Positions 24,551-34,539 of a stretch of DNA of 48,375 bases are shown one piece after another. The notes beneath the pieces are model-generated. The model had not been told where the DNA came from. It made no database searches and saw only the letters and a list, made by a program, of their open reading frames with translations. Origin of the DNA: Microbacterium sp. 13-71-7 (lineage in GTDB: Bacteria; Actinomycetota; Actinomycetes; Actinomycetales; Microbacteriaceae); the NCBI RefSeq assembly GCF_002257455.1, contig NZ_NCKN01000002.1:6691-55065 (forward strand). Direction: 5' to 3'. Each line of letters begins with the position of its first letter. Positions within the stretch are counted from its first letter, which is position 1. Position numbers and translations under genes: made by a program.

Positions 24551-25015
24551 GTGTTCACCACTCCCGCCCGCCTGTTCCGCGTGCTCGCGATCGCAGAGGC
24601 CATCACCTGGACCCTGCTGATCGGCGCACTGATCGGCCGCGCCACGGGTCTGCCGCCGGTACTCGTGACGGTCGCTGGATCCATCCACGGCTTCGTCTTC
24701 CTCTCCTACGGAGCCGCCGCCGTGCTGCTCGCGTTCCACCAGCGCTGGGGCGTCGGCGTCGCGGTCCTCGCGATCGCGAGCGCGATCGTGCCCTACGCCA
24801 CGATCCCCGCCGAGATCTGGCTGCACCGCAGCGGACGCCTCGCCGGCGAGTGGCGTCTGGAGCAGACCGAGGATCCGCGCGACGCGGCCTGGTACGACCG
24901 CACGATGCGCTGGTTCCTGCACCGTCCGTGGGTGCTCGCGCTGCTCATCGTCGCCGCGGTCGCCGCGCTCTTCGCGGCGCTGCTGCTGATCGGCCCTCCC
25001 GGCGGGAGCCACTGA
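24551..25015 (+). CDS. DUF3817 membrane protein
   Basis: A 154-residue integral membrane protein of the DUF3817 family. Start GTG at 24551 follows GAGGAGA. Segments: VLAIAEAITWTLLIGALIGR, SIHGFVFLSYGAAAVLLAFH, VGVAVLAIASAIVPYATIPA and a C-terminal VLALLIVAAVAALFAALLL. The EAITW and HGFVFLSY motifs mark the family. Between the third and fourth segments is a charged loop with EWRLEQTEDPRDAAW. Function unknown. TACGCT about 30 bases upstream could be the -10 element. Confidence 0.82.
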   Translation: MFTTPARLFRVLAIAEAITWTLLIGALIGRATGLPPVLVTVAGSIHGFVFLSYGAAAVLLAFHQRWGVGVAVLAIASAIVPYATIPAEIWLHRSGRLAGEWRLEQTEDPRDAAWYDRTMRWFLHRPWVLALLIVAAVAALFAALLLIGPPGGSH

Positions 25016-25108
25016 CCGTCGTCCGACCGCGGAAGAGTCTGGATCGGGCGCGGGGTGCCGTGCGAGGATGGCGGTCATCCGCGCCCGCCGTCCTCTTCCG
25101 GAGTCGTC

Positions 25109-25435
25109 ATGACCGTGCTCGAGATCCGCTCCTACGTCCTGCATCCCGGTGCCCGCGCGGGCTTCCACGACCTCTTCCGCACGAAGGTCATGCCGATGCT
25201 CGCCGAGCAGGGGATCCGCGTGGTGCGCTACGGCGCGAGCGAGCACGACGACGTGTCCTACGTCCTCATGCGCGCCTTCGATTCCACGGTCCACCGGGAC
25301 GAGCAGGAGGACCGCTTCTACGGCAGCGCGCTCTGGCGCGAGGGGTATCGCGATGAGGTGCTGGCGATGATCGCCTCGTACCAGGAGGTCGTCCTCACGC
25401 TGGACGACGCGACGGTCGACGCTCTCGGATCCTGA
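25109..25435 (+). CDS. NIPSNAP-family protein
   Basis: A 108-residue cytosolic protein of the dimeric alpha/beta barrel (ferredoxin-like) fold. It begins LEIRSYVLHPGARAGFHDLF, the classic NIPSNAP start, and has FYGSALWREGYRDEVLAMI near the end. CGGAG lies upstream of the ATG. No catalytic function is established for this family in bacteria. It lies alone between the DUF3817 gene and the dnaK promoter. Confidence 0.85.
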   Translation: MTVLEIRSYVLHPGARAGFHDLFRTKVMPMLAEQGIRVVRYGASEHDDVSYVLMRAFDSTVHRDEQEDRFYGSALWREGYRDEVLAMIASYQEVVLTLDDATVDALGS

Positions 25436-25464
25436 GCTCCGAGGGGATCCGGATCCCCGTCGCC

Positions 25465-25491
25465 AAACTTGAGTCGAGAGGTATCAAGTTT
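25465..25491 (+). promoter_or_regulatory. second, degenerate HAIR-like HspR site
   Basis: AAACTTGA and TCAAGTTT form a perfect 8-bp inverted repeat around 11 bases. Within it, CTTGAGT (25468-25474), seven bases and TATCAAG follow the HAIR plan with two mismatches. It lies just upstream of the dnaK -35. Confidence 0.6.
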
Positions 25492-25492
25492 G

Positions 25493-25521
25493 TTGACAAC
25501 TCTTGACGGCGGGCGTATCCT
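25493..25521 (+). promoter_or_regulatory. dnaK operon promoter
   Basis: TTGACA (25493-25498), a 17-base spacer and TATCCT (25516-25521) form a near-consensus housekeeping promoter. The -10 overlaps the HAIR operator, so HspR binding would exclude polymerase. Confidence 0.75.
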
Positions 25522-25540
25522 TGAGTCATCGCGACTCAGG
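25520..25540 (+). promoter_or_regulatory. HAIR operator for HspR
   Basis: CTTGAGT-N7-ACTCAGG matches the HspR-associated inverted repeat CTTGAGT-N7-ACTCAAG at all but one position. With hspR as last gene of the operon, this gives the known actinobacterial autoregulatory loop in which HspR, helped by DnaK, represses the operon. Confidence 0.88.
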
Positions 25541-25617
25541 TTTCGGAGGGATCTTCTCCGGCGAAGCAGGGGATCGCGCAGACTTTCCCAGAAACTTCCG
25601 ACTGAAGGAGAAAACAA

Positions 25618-27476
<1,859 letters not shown>

Positions 27477-27477
<1 letters not shown>

Positions 27478-28097
27478 TGACGGATCCCAAGGACTTCGAA
27501 GAGCCCGGAGAGGGCCGTGAGGTCGGCGGTCAGGGGTCGGACGCGAACGCGTCCGGCCCCGCGGCCGGATCCGACGACGCGCAGGACGCCGACGAGCTCA
27601 CGGTCGACGACATCCTGAACATCGCGCAGAACGACGACGCGCTCGCCGAGGACGCCGCGGAGGACGCGGCCCTCCACGACGCCGAGCACACCCTGCTCGT
27701 GGACCTCAAGCGCCTCCAGGCCGAGTACGCGAACTACCGCCGCCGCACCGAGGAGCAGCGCGGCATCGAGATCCAGCGCGCGAAGGGCGAGGCCGCCAAG
27801 GGCCTGATCCCCGTGCTCGACGACCTCGACCGCGCCGCCGCGCACGGCGATCTGCAGGAGGGGACCCCCTTCGCCGCGATCGCCGACAAGGTCCGCTCGG
27901 TCGTCGAGCGTCTCGGCGTGGTCTCCTACGGCGAGAAGGGCGACGAGTTCGACCCGCAGCAGCACGAGGCGATCTTCCAGCAGCCCACGCCGGGCGTTGC
28001 GAAGGCCGTCGTGCTCGAGGTCGTCGAGGTGGGCTACCGCCTGGGCGATGTCGAACTGCGTCCCGCCAAGGTCGTCGTCGCCGTTCCCGCTGAGTAG
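27477..28097 (+). CDS. grpE: nucleotide exchange factor GrpE
   Basis: A 206-residue co-chaperone that releases ADP from DnaK. A long acidic N-terminal region (about 1-75) precedes the coiled-coil dimer stalk (LVDLKRLQAEYANYRRRTEE). The beta domain includes LGVVSYGEKGDEFDPQQHEA, VLEVVEVGYRLGDVELRPAK and VVVAVPAE. Its start overlaps the dnaK stop, so translation is coupled. Domain order and length are typical of actinobacteria. Confidence 0.97.
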
Positions 28098-28108
28098 GGG
28101 GGTGGTCG

Positions 28109-29095
28109 ATGGCTAGCCAGGACTGGTTCGACAAGGACTTCTACAAGACCCTCGGCGTCTCCAAGGACGTGTCGGAGGCGGATCTGAAGAAGACCTACCG
28201 CAAGCTCGCGCGCAAGTACCACCCCGACTCCAACCCCGGCGATGCCGCGGCGGAGGCGAAGTTCAAGGAGATCAGCGAGGCGTACTCGGTGCTCTCCGAC
28301 ACCGAGCAGCGCGCCGAGTACGACCAGATCCGCGCGATGGGCGCCGGCGGTGCGCGCTTCACGGCTCCGGGGAGCGCCGGCAACGGCGGCTTCGAGGACG
28401 TGTTCAGCGCGTTCGGCCGGGGCCGCGGCGGGCAGCAGGGCGACTTCGACGACATCTTCGCGATGTTCAACCAGGGCGGCGGATCCTTCGGGTCCGGGCG
28501 CTTCGGTCAGCCGTCCGGCGGCTTCCGGGGCTTCGGCGGCCCGCAGAAGGGCGCCGACGTCACGGCCCGCACCACGCTGTCGTTCGCGACCGCGGTGCAG
28601 GGCGAGACCGTGACGCTGCAGGGCGAGGACGGACGCCCGCTCAAGGTGAAGATCCCCGCGGGCGTGAAGGACGGGCAGAAGATCCGTCTCCGCGGCCGTG
28701 GCCGGCCTTCGCCCGACGGCGGGGAGAACGGCGACATCGTGGTGCAGGTCGCGGTGAAGCCGCACCCGGTGTTCACCCGTGACGGGCTGAACCTGCGCGT
28801 CACCGTGCCGATCACCTTCACCGAGGCGGCGCTCGGGGCCACCATCGAGGTGCCGACGCTCGGCGGCGACCCGGTCAAGCTCAAGGTCGCGCCGGGCACC
28901 CCGTCCGGTCGCGTGCTGCGGGTCAAGGGCCGGGGCGTCACGACGTCCAAGGGCACCGGCGATCTGCTCGCCGAGGTCCAGGTCGCGGTGCCGTCGCACC
29001 TCGACGACGCCGCGCGCGAGGCGCTGGAGCGCTTCCGCGCGGCCGAGCCTGCGGAGAACCCGCGCGCCGAGCTGCTGGCGAAGGCGCGGGCGTGA
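28109..29095 (+). CDS. dnaJ: DnaJ/CbpA-type J-domain co-chaperone without zinc finger
   Basis: A 328-residue J-protein. The J domain (about 8-75) has the HPD motif in KYHPDSNPGD. A Gly/Phe-rich region (about 85-150) follows, then the C-terminal beta-sandwich domains (ADVTARTTLSFATAVQGETV and GLNLRVTVPITFTEAALGAT). There is not one CxxCxGxG repeat, so the zinc-finger region of classical DnaJ is absent. It is thus a type II (CbpA/DnaJ2-like) protein in the slot that dnaJ1 occupies in mycobacteria. It stimulates DnaK. GGGGGG-rich sequence precedes the ATG, 11 bases after grpE. Confidence 0.95.
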   Translation: MASQDWFDKDFYKTLGVSKDVSEADLKKTYRKLARKYHPDSNPGDAAAEAKFKEISEAYSVLSDTEQRAEYDQIRAMGAGGARFTAPGSAGNGGFEDVFSAFGRGRGGQQGDFDDIFAMFNQGGGSFGSGRFGQPSGGFRGFGGPQKGADVTARTTLSFATAVQGETVTLQGEDGRPLKVKIPAGVKDGQKIRLRGRGRPSPDGGENGDIVVQVAVKPHPVFTRDGLNLRVTVPITFTEAALGATIEVPTLGGDPVKLKVAPGTPSGRVLRVKGRGVTTSKGTGDLLAEVQVAVPSHLDDAAREALERFRAAEPAENPRAELLAKARA

Positions 29096-29098
29096 TGA

Positions 29099-29231
29099 GC
29101 CTCTCGGTCGTTGAGCGTCCTTCGTCTCGTCGCTGCGCTCCTCGCTCAGGAACCGATTCATCGGTCCCTGAGCGCCTCGCTTCAGGAACCGATTCATCGG
29201 TCCCTGAGCGAGCGCAGCGAGACGAAGGGCG
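29099..29231. repeat. composite GAGCGAGCG-family element between dnaJ and hspR
   Basis: CTTCGTCTCGTCGCTGCGCT (within 29116-29150) is inverted in CCTGAGCGAGCGCAGCGAGA and following bases (29202-29231). Between them a 28-base unit, CAGGAACCGATTCATCGGTC and eight more bases, occurs twice in tandem (29147-29174 and 29183-29210). The unit's own core ACCGATTCATCGGT is nearly self-complementary. The insertion puts about 170 bases between dnaJ and hspR, which are otherwise tightly linked in relatives. Confidence 0.8.
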
Positions 29232-29266
29232 TCCGACGACCGGAACGGCAGTGCCGGGGGTGCGTC

Positions 29267-29746
29267 ATGGGCGATGAGCGCATGAGCGCCGACACCCCGG
29301 TCTTCGCGATCGCGGTCGCCGCCGAGCTGGCCGGGATGCACCCGCAGACCCTGCGGCAGTACGACCGGATCGGCCTCGTCGTACCGGGTCGCACCCGCGG
29401 TGGATCCCGCCGCTATTCGATGCGCGACATCGAGCAGCTGCGCGAGGTCGCCCAGCTGTCCAGCGAGGGCATGAGCCTGCCCGCGATCGCGCGTCTGCTC
29501 GACCTCGAGGACGAGGTGCGCACGTTGCACCGCCGCGTGGTCGAACTCGAGCTCGCCCTGCGCGAGGAGCGTGCCAACCGCCCCGGCGTGCGCGTGTTCG
29601 CCGCGGGTACGACCGGATCCGTCATGGCCGTCCCGTCCGGGCGCCGGATCCGCCGCTCCACCGAGGTCGTGCTGTGGCGGCCGTGGGGGAGCGCTCAGGA
29701 TCACCCCGACGACCTCGCCGACGACCCGGACGACAGCGCGCGCTGA
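29267..29746 (+). CDS. hspR: heat-shock repressor HspR (MerR family)
   Basis: A 159-residue MerR-type repressor of the dnaK operon. The helix-turn-helix reads FAIAVAAELAGMHPQTLRQY, followed by DRIGLVVPGRTRGGSRRYSM and a dimerising coiled coil (DLEDEVRTLHRRVVELELAL). The C-terminal RRIRRSTEVVLWRPW is the hydrophobic tail typical of HspR. ATG at 29267 is preferred, with GGGGG upstream; ATG at 29282 is also possible. The frame stays open through the upstream repeat, but no good start exists there. It binds HAIR sites like the one before dnaK. Confidence 0.93.
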   Translation: MGDERMSADTPVFAIAVAAELAGMHPQTLRQYDRIGLVVPGRTRGGSRRYSMRDIEQLREVAQLSSEGMSLPAIARLLDLEDEVRTLHRRVVELELALREERANRPGVRVFAAGTTGSVMAVPSGRRIRRSTEVVLWRPWGSAQDHPDDLADDPDDSAR

Positions 29747-29842
29747 GCGCCGCCGACGGGCGGGGTCCGCGCGCCCGCGATCCGTTCCCCCGGACCGTCG
29801 TCCGGCGTCTTCTCCGGTGCCCCAGGACGGGAAAACTCGCCT

Positions 29843-29854
29843 GAAATCGATTTC
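29843..29854. promoter_or_regulatory. LacI-type operator, upstream copy
   Basis: GAAATCGATTTC, a perfect palindrome identical to those at 29975-29986 and 41552-41563. It lies 132 bases upstream of the promoter copy and could be an auxiliary operator for looping. Confidence 0.75.
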
Positions 29855-29966
29855 TGTCATGACGGGTCTGCGGGCCGCGGAGAGGATCTGAAATCGCAAC
29901 CCGGAGTTCCGCAGGAGTCCGGATCGACACCCGCAGCACGGAGATCGCGAATTCCGGAAGAGCGTC

Positions 29967-29995
29967 TTGTGTCTGAAATCGATTTCGCCTACTCT
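29967..29995 (+). promoter_or_regulatory. promoter of the arabinan importer operon with embedded LacI operator
   Basis: TTGTGT (29967-29972), 17 bases and TACTCT (29990-29995). The palindrome GAAATCGATTTC fills 29975-29986 in the spacer. The FGGY-kinase promoter at 41544-41572 has the same plan base for base in spacing. Confidence 0.8.
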
Positions 29996-30099
29996 GAGTG
30001 CAGCCCGGTCGATGCCGACTCAGCGCGACCGCGGACCCGGCCCCCTGTGCCGGACCCAGCACCGATTCGACGAGGAAGTCGTGTTCCCGAGGAGGAACC

Positions 30100-31470
30100 A
30101 TGAAGACGGACACACAGCGCACGCGCCGGGTGGTGATGGCCGCTCTCGGCGGCCTCACGGCGATAGGACTGCTCGCGGGCTGCGGCTCGAGCACCCCCGG
30201 CCAGGCCGCGGGAGGCGGGGGCGACTCCTCCGGCAAGACCACGGTCGAGTTCTGGCACCGCACGTTCACGCCGCCCGAGAACGCCTGGTACAAGGACATC
30301 GTCAAGAAGTTCAACGCCTCGCAGGACAAGATCGTCGTCAAGGACACCGAGATCCCGGCCGACGCCTGGGACCAGAAGATGAAGGCCGCCCAGGCCGCGG
30401 GCAAGGCTCCCGACATCTACACGCACTCCGGCAGCATCCAGGACGCGGTGAACGCGGGGCAGCTCTACGACCTCGGCAAGGTCGTCGACAAGGCCAAGCT
30501 CGGCGAGATCATCGACTCGGCGAAGTCGGTGTCCGAGATCGGCGGGACGTACTACGCGTATCCGCTGCTGCAGGAGGCCCAGACCGTGCTGTTCTGGAAC
30601 AAGGACATGCTCTCGAAGGCCGGCGTCGATGCCGACAAGGCCCCGGCCACCTGGGACGACCTGCTCGCCGCCTGCGCGAAGATCCAGCCGACGCTCGCTC
30701 AGGGGCAGTACTGCATCTCGCCCGCGTCCGACGCGATCACCTTCGCCTGGTCGACCGTCGGCCAGCAGTACAACTTCGCCGGGCACACCGCGCTGACGGA
30801 CGACTGGAAGTCGCCGAACATCGACAACGCGGCCTACCGCGACCTGATGTCCAAGTACAAGGAGCTCTGGGACAAGGGCTACATGCCCAAGCAGGCGCTC
30901 GCCGCCTATGTCGAGGGCAAGGACTTCGGCCAGAAGAAGGTCGCCTTCAAGGTCTCCGGCTCGTGGATGATGTCCGAGATCGGATCCGACTACCCCGACC
31001 TGCTCACCAAGACCGGGATCGGCGCCTTCCCGAACGCCTCGAACGCCGATGGCCGCACCGCCACCACGCTCGGCAACTTCAAGTGGGTGATCGACGCGAA
31101 GACCAAGAACGCCGAGGCCGCGGGGAAGTTCCTGGAGTGGTCGCTCGCCGGCGACCCGCAGAACCTCGTGCCCTTCTTCGTGAACACGCAGTTCACCAAG
31201 GTCCCGGTGCGGAAGTCGGTGCAGGAGGCCGTCGCGAAGGACGAGGCCGCGGCCAAGGCCCCGTGGTCGAGCGTCATCACGAACGACATCGCGCCGGACG
31301 CGATCCCGGAGCCCACCTACCCGTGGGACGTCTCGCTCGCGGTCGGCACCGCGATGGAGTCGGTGATGAAGGGCGCGGCCTCGCCGGATGACGCGATCAA
31401 CACGGCGAACGCCGCGATCCAGAAGGTCATCCAGTCGCAGAACCTGGCCGGCAAGGCGCCCCAGAAGTGA
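30100..31470 (+). CDS. sugar ABC transporter substrate-binding lipoprotein
   Basis: A 456-residue family-1 (MalE/UgpB-like) solute-binding protein. The signal peptide ends in the lipobox IGLLAGCGSS (Cys at about residue 26). The mature domain starts TTVEFWHRTFTPPENAWYKD, and the hinge-region YPLLQEAQTVLFWNKDML and KVSGSWMMSEIGSDYPD are typical of carbohydrate binders. GGAGGA precedes the ATG. It heads an operon with two permeases and the secreted DUF4185 enzyme under a LacI-type operator. The inferred ligand is D-arabinose-containing oligosaccharide released by that enzyme. Confidence 0.92.
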   Translation: MKTDTQRTRRVVMAALGGLTAIGLLAGCGSSTPGQAAGGGGDSSGKTTVEFWHRTFTPPENAWYKDIVKKFNASQDKIVVKDTEIPADAWDQKMKAAQAAGKAPDIYTHSGSIQDAVNAGQLYDLGKVVDKAKLGEIIDSAKSVSEIGGTYYAYPLLQEAQTVLFWNKDMLSKAGVDADKAPATWDDLLAACAKIQPTLAQGQYCISPASDAITFAWSTVGQQYNFAGHTALTDDWKSPNIDNAAYRDLMSKYKELWDKGYMPKQALAAYVEGKDFGQKKVAFKVSGSWMMSEIGSDYPDLLTKTGIGAFPNASNADGRTATTLGNFKWVIDAKTKNAEAAGKFLEWSLAGDPQNLVPFFVNTQFTKVPVRKSVQEAVAKDEAAAKAPWSSVITNDIAPDAIPEPTYPWDVSLAVGTAMESVMKGAASPDDAINTANAAIQKVIQSQNLAGKAPQK

Positions 31471-31553
31471 GCACGGCGCGGTCGGGGACCGCTGCGCGGC
31501 CGTCCCCGACCGCGCAGCCCGCGCCCAGCACCTCAGAACGACGGGGAGAGACG

Positions 31554-32480
31554 ATGGCCACCGAAGCGATCGACGACCGGCGCGCGGTCAAGCGCCGGCA
31601 GGCGAAGTATCGGAACCGCGATACGAAGCTCGCCTATCTGATGCTCGCGCCGGTCGTGATCCTGCTCGGGATCTTCGTCGCGTGGCCCGCGGTGTACGCG
31701 GGGTTCCTGTCGTTCCAGGACTGGAGCTTCTACAAGGATCCGCAGTTCGTCGGCTGGAAGAACTACGCCGACGTCCTGACGGACCCGCTGTTCGTCGCCA
31801 CGATCGGCCGCGGCTTCCTGTTCGTTCTGCTGACGGTGCCGCCGATGCTCGTGCTCGCGTTCCTGTTCGCGAGCCTCGTGGTGAGCCTGTCCCGCCGGCT
31901 GGCCGCGATCCTCAAGGTCAGCATCTACATCCCCACGATCATCTCCGGAGTCATCGCCTCCATCATCTTCGTGGTGATCTACGCGTACGACGGCGGCATA
32001 TTGAACGCCGTGCTCGCCGCCTTCCACATCGACGCGGTGTCCTGGATCGGGGATCCGGCGTGGGCGCTCCTCTCCGTCGCCGTGCCGGCGGTCTGGCTCG
32101 GCATGGGGTTGACGTCTCTCATCATGGTCGCCGCGATGGTCGACATCCCGACGGAGTACTACGAGGCGGCGGCGATGGAGGGTGCCGGCTGGTGGCAGAA
32201 GACCTTCTACATCACGATGCCGCAGATGAAGAACGTGTTCCTGTACCTGCTCATCACCGGTTTCGTCGCCGCGATCCAGCAGTTCGAGCTGCCCCTCGTC
32301 ATGACCCAGGGCGGCCCGCTGGACTCGACCACCCTGCCGAACCTGTTCATCTTCAACCACTTCCGCAACGACGTGAACGTGGGCTACTCGATCGCCGCGG
32401 CGCTGCTGCTGTTCGTGGTGCTGGGATCCGTGTCGGCTCTCGTGTTCAAGTTCATCAACTCCGAAAGGCTGGTCGACTGA
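31554..32480 (+). CDS. sugar ABC transporter permease (MalF/UgpA type)
   Basis: A 308-residue permease with six membrane segments (first LAYLMLAPVVILLGIFVAWP). The coupling loop holds the EAA motif EYYEAAAMEGAGWWQKTFYI. GGGGAGAG lies upstream of the ATG at 31554. The stop overlaps the start of the second permease. It pairs with that protein to form the membrane channel of the importer. No ATPase gene is present in the cluster, so a shared MsmX/MalK-type ATPase must serve it. Confidence 0.92.
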   Translation: MATEAIDDRRAVKRRQAKYRNRDTKLAYLMLAPVVILLGIFVAWPAVYAGFLSFQDWSFYKDPQFVGWKNYADVLTDPLFVATIGRGFLFVLLTVPPMLVLAFLFASLVVSLSRRLAAILKVSIYIPTIISGVIASIIFVVIYAYDGGILNAVLAAFHIDAVSWIGDPAWALLSVAVPAVWLGMGLTSLIMVAAMVDIPTEYYEAAAMEGAGWWQKTFYITMPQMKNVFLYLLITGFVAAIQQFELPLVMTQGGPLDSTTLPNLFIFNHFRNDVNVGYSIAAALLLFVVLGSVSALVFKFINSERLVD

Positions 32481-33391
32481 TGAGCGCGACGCGCCAGAGC
32501 ACCGTGCCGGAGACCACCCGGATCGTCCTGGACGGCAAGGACCATCGCCGGCTCAGGATGCCGCACGGCGTCGGCGGCTGGGCCGCACTCGTCGGCAAGG
32601 GCCTCGCGGGCCTGATCTTCCTGCTCGCGGCGCTGTTCCCGCTCGCGTGGATGGTGATCGCCGGCTTCAAGGCGAAGACCGAGGTGCTGAGCACGCCCTT
32701 CCAGTTCTTCCCCGAGGTGTGGCACTGGGAGAACTACGGCCAGATCCTCGGCGACGAGACGTTCCTGCGCACGCTCGGCTGGACGTTCCTCGGGGCGATC
32801 CTGTTCACGGTGCTCAGCCTCACCGTGAACTCGTTCGCGGCCTACGCGTTCGCCCGGCTCGAGTTCCGGTTCCAGCGGACGCTGTGGGTCGCCGTCATCA
32901 CGACCATGTTCATCCCCGGGATGACGATCCTGCTCACGAGCTTCATCGTGGTGACGAAGCTCGCGATGCTCGACACGCTCGCCGTGCTGGTGATCCCGGG
33001 GGCGGCGAGCGCCGCCTCGGTCTTCTTCATCCGGCAGTTCTACCTGAACATCCCGGCCAGCCTCGAGGAGGCCGCGATGCTCGACGGCTGCGGCAGGTTC
33101 GGGATCTTCGTGCGGATCTTCCTGCCGCTGTCGAAGCCGCCTTTCGTCGTGATGGGGATCACCGCCTTCCTCGCGTACTGGAACTCCTACGTGTGGCCGA
33201 TCATGACCATCACGTCGCCGGAGAAGTTCGTGCTGCAGCAGTACCTCGCCGAGTTCCGCACCGGACGCGGCTCGAGCGAGCTCGGCCTGCTCATGGCCGG
33301 ATCCGTGCTGGCCGCGGCACCGGTCGTGATCCTGTTCCTGATCTTCCAGCGTCAGATCATCGGCAACATCAAGATGGCCGGGCTCAAGTAG
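32480..33391 (+). CDS. sugar ABC transporter permease (MalG/UgpE type)
   Basis: A 303-residue permease. Six membrane segments begin at GLAGLIFLLAALFPLAWMVI. The coupling motif is SLEEAAMLDGCGRFGIFVRI. The final QRQIIGNIKMAGLK is typical of MalG-like subunits. The start lies in a TGATG overlap with the first permease. Thirty bases later the Tat-exported DUF4185 gene follows, so import and extracellular hydrolysis are coexpressed. Confidence 0.93.
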   Translation: MSATRQSTVPETTRIVLDGKDHRRLRMPHGVGGWAALVGKGLAGLIFLLAALFPLAWMVIAGFKAKTEVLSTPFQFFPEVWHWENYGQILGDETFLRTLGWTFLGAILFTVLSLTVNSFAAYAFARLEFRFQRTLWVAVITTMFIPGMTILLTSFIVVTKLAMLDTLAVLVIPGAASAASVFFIRQFYLNIPASLEEAAMLDGCGRFGIFVRIFLPLSKPPFVVMGITAFLAYWNSYVWPIMTITSPEKFVLQQYLAEFRTGRGSSELGLLMAGSVLAAAPVVILFLIFQRQIIGNIKMAGLK

Positions 33392-33420
33392 CCGGCCGCG
33401 TTCTCGAAGGGGAGAAGGCC

Positions 33421-34524
33421 ATGTCAGAAGAAGCGATCCGTCCCGCCCACGGACTGACCCGGCGGGGTCTGCTGCGGGGAGCGCTCGCCGCAGGAGCCGC
33501 GCTCGGCGTGTCTGCGCTGGGTGCGGGCCCCGCGGCGGCCGCCGGGCTCGCCGTCAGCCGGATGAAGGTGCTCGCGGGCACCCAGGCGGGGGTGCAGTAC
33601 GGGATCGGCGCGACCGATCTCGGGATCCCCGCGCGCACGCCCGACGGTCGGCTGCTGTTCGTGTTCGGCGACACCTGGGCCGATGCGGTGGGCGGCACGA
33701 ACTGGCGCTCCCCGGTCGCGCTGTACTCCTCGACGGCGAACCTCGCCTCCGGGGTCGTGTTCGACGGGGCGGCGGGGGCGGGCGCCACCACGCAGGTCAC
33801 CGCGCCGCAGCTCTGGTACTACCCGCACGACGCCTACTACGAGACCGTGATCCCCTCCGACGTGATCACGATCGGGTCGCGGATGTACCTGCACGCGATC
33901 GTGAACGGGCCGACCTTCGGGGCGGTGCGCTGGACCGAGCTGTGGCAGTCCGACGATTCCGGCGCGACCTGGCAGCACACCGGGCTGAAGTTCCCGGCCG
34001 ACATGGCCGGCGGACATTTCCAGTGCATCACGTGGGGCCAGGGGAACGACGGCTACGTCTACATCTACGGCACCGGCTTCCAGCGCGACAAGGGCATCGT
34101 GCTCTATCGGGTGCCGCAGAACAGCATGACCGCGCTCTCGGCCTACCAGCCATGGGGCTTCGCGAACGGCGCCTGGGGCTGGGGCAACCCGGCCACGGAG
34201 GTGCTGCCGGGCAAGTTCGGCGAGATGTGCCTGCGGCCGCTCGGCGGCAGGTGGATCCTGACGTGGTTCAACGCCGACGCCTACCGGATCGACGCGATGA
34301 TCGTGAACACCCCGACCGACAACCTGTACACGGCGGCGAAGACCACGCTGCTGTGGGGCGGGAACTGGGGCGCCGAGGATGCGACCCATGTCGCCCAGCT
34401 CTACGGCGGCTACATCCTGCCCGGCTCGACGCTGTCGGACCTGCACCTGAGCGTGAGCCAGTGGAACACGGGCGACAACAGCGTCTATCACGTCGAGCAG
34501 TTCCGGATCCAGGGCCTCGCCTGA
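33421..34524 (+). CDS. Tat-exported DUF4185 protein, probable GH183 endo-D-arabinanase
   Basis: A 367-residue secreted protein. A twin-arginine signal (TRRGLLRG, R14-R15) precedes a hydrophobic stretch and an Ala-rich cleavage region (GAGPAAAAG). The rest is a five-bladed-propeller-like DUF4185 domain: GIGATDLGIPARTPDGRLLF, VFGDTWADA, GTGFQRDKGIVLYRVPQ, EMCLRPLGGRWILTWFNADA and YGGYILPGSTLSDLHLSVSQ. DUF4185 was defined as GH183, endo-D-arabinofuranases that cut mycobacterial arabinogalactan and lipoarabinomannan, including enzymes from Microbacterium arabinogalactanolyticum. Activity here is inferred from family and context. It shares the importer transcript. Confidence 0.88.
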   Translation: MSEEAIRPAHGLTRRGLLRGALAAGAALGVSALGAGPAAAAGLAVSRMKVLAGTQAGVQYGIGATDLGIPARTPDGRLLFVFGDTWADAVGGTNWRSPVALYSSTANLASGVVFDGAAGAGATTQVTAPQLWYYPHDAYYETVIPSDVITIGSRMYLHAIVNGPTFGAVRWTELWQSDDSGATWQHTGLKFPADMAGGHFQCITWGQGNDGYVYIYGTGFQRDKGIVLYRVPQNSMTALSAYQPWGFANGAWGWGNPATEVLPGKFGEMCLRPLGGRWILTWFNADAYRIDAMIVNTPTDNLYTAAKTTLLWGGNWGAEDATHVAQLYGGYILPGSTLSDLHLSVSQWNTGDNSVYHVEQFRIQGLA

Positions 34525-34539
34525 GGGGCGGGGGCGCCG

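Larger units (their letters stand above)
29747..30099 (+). promoter_or_regulatory. 353-base regulatory region of the arabinan importer operon
   Basis: No gene is seen here. It holds one full LacI-type palindrome (29843-29854), a half-matching copy (GAAATCGCAACC, 29890-29901), the promoter-embedded operator at 29967-29995 and an untranslated leader of about 100 bases ending in GAGGAGG before the binding-protein start. Confidence 0.6.

Noticed and set aside
29092..29277. A small protein between dnaJ and hspR, starting with the ATG that overlaps the dnaJ stop
   Set aside because: The frame consists almost wholly of the repeat element (SVPER repeated) and has no conserved-looking sequence; I treat it as repeat rather than gene.
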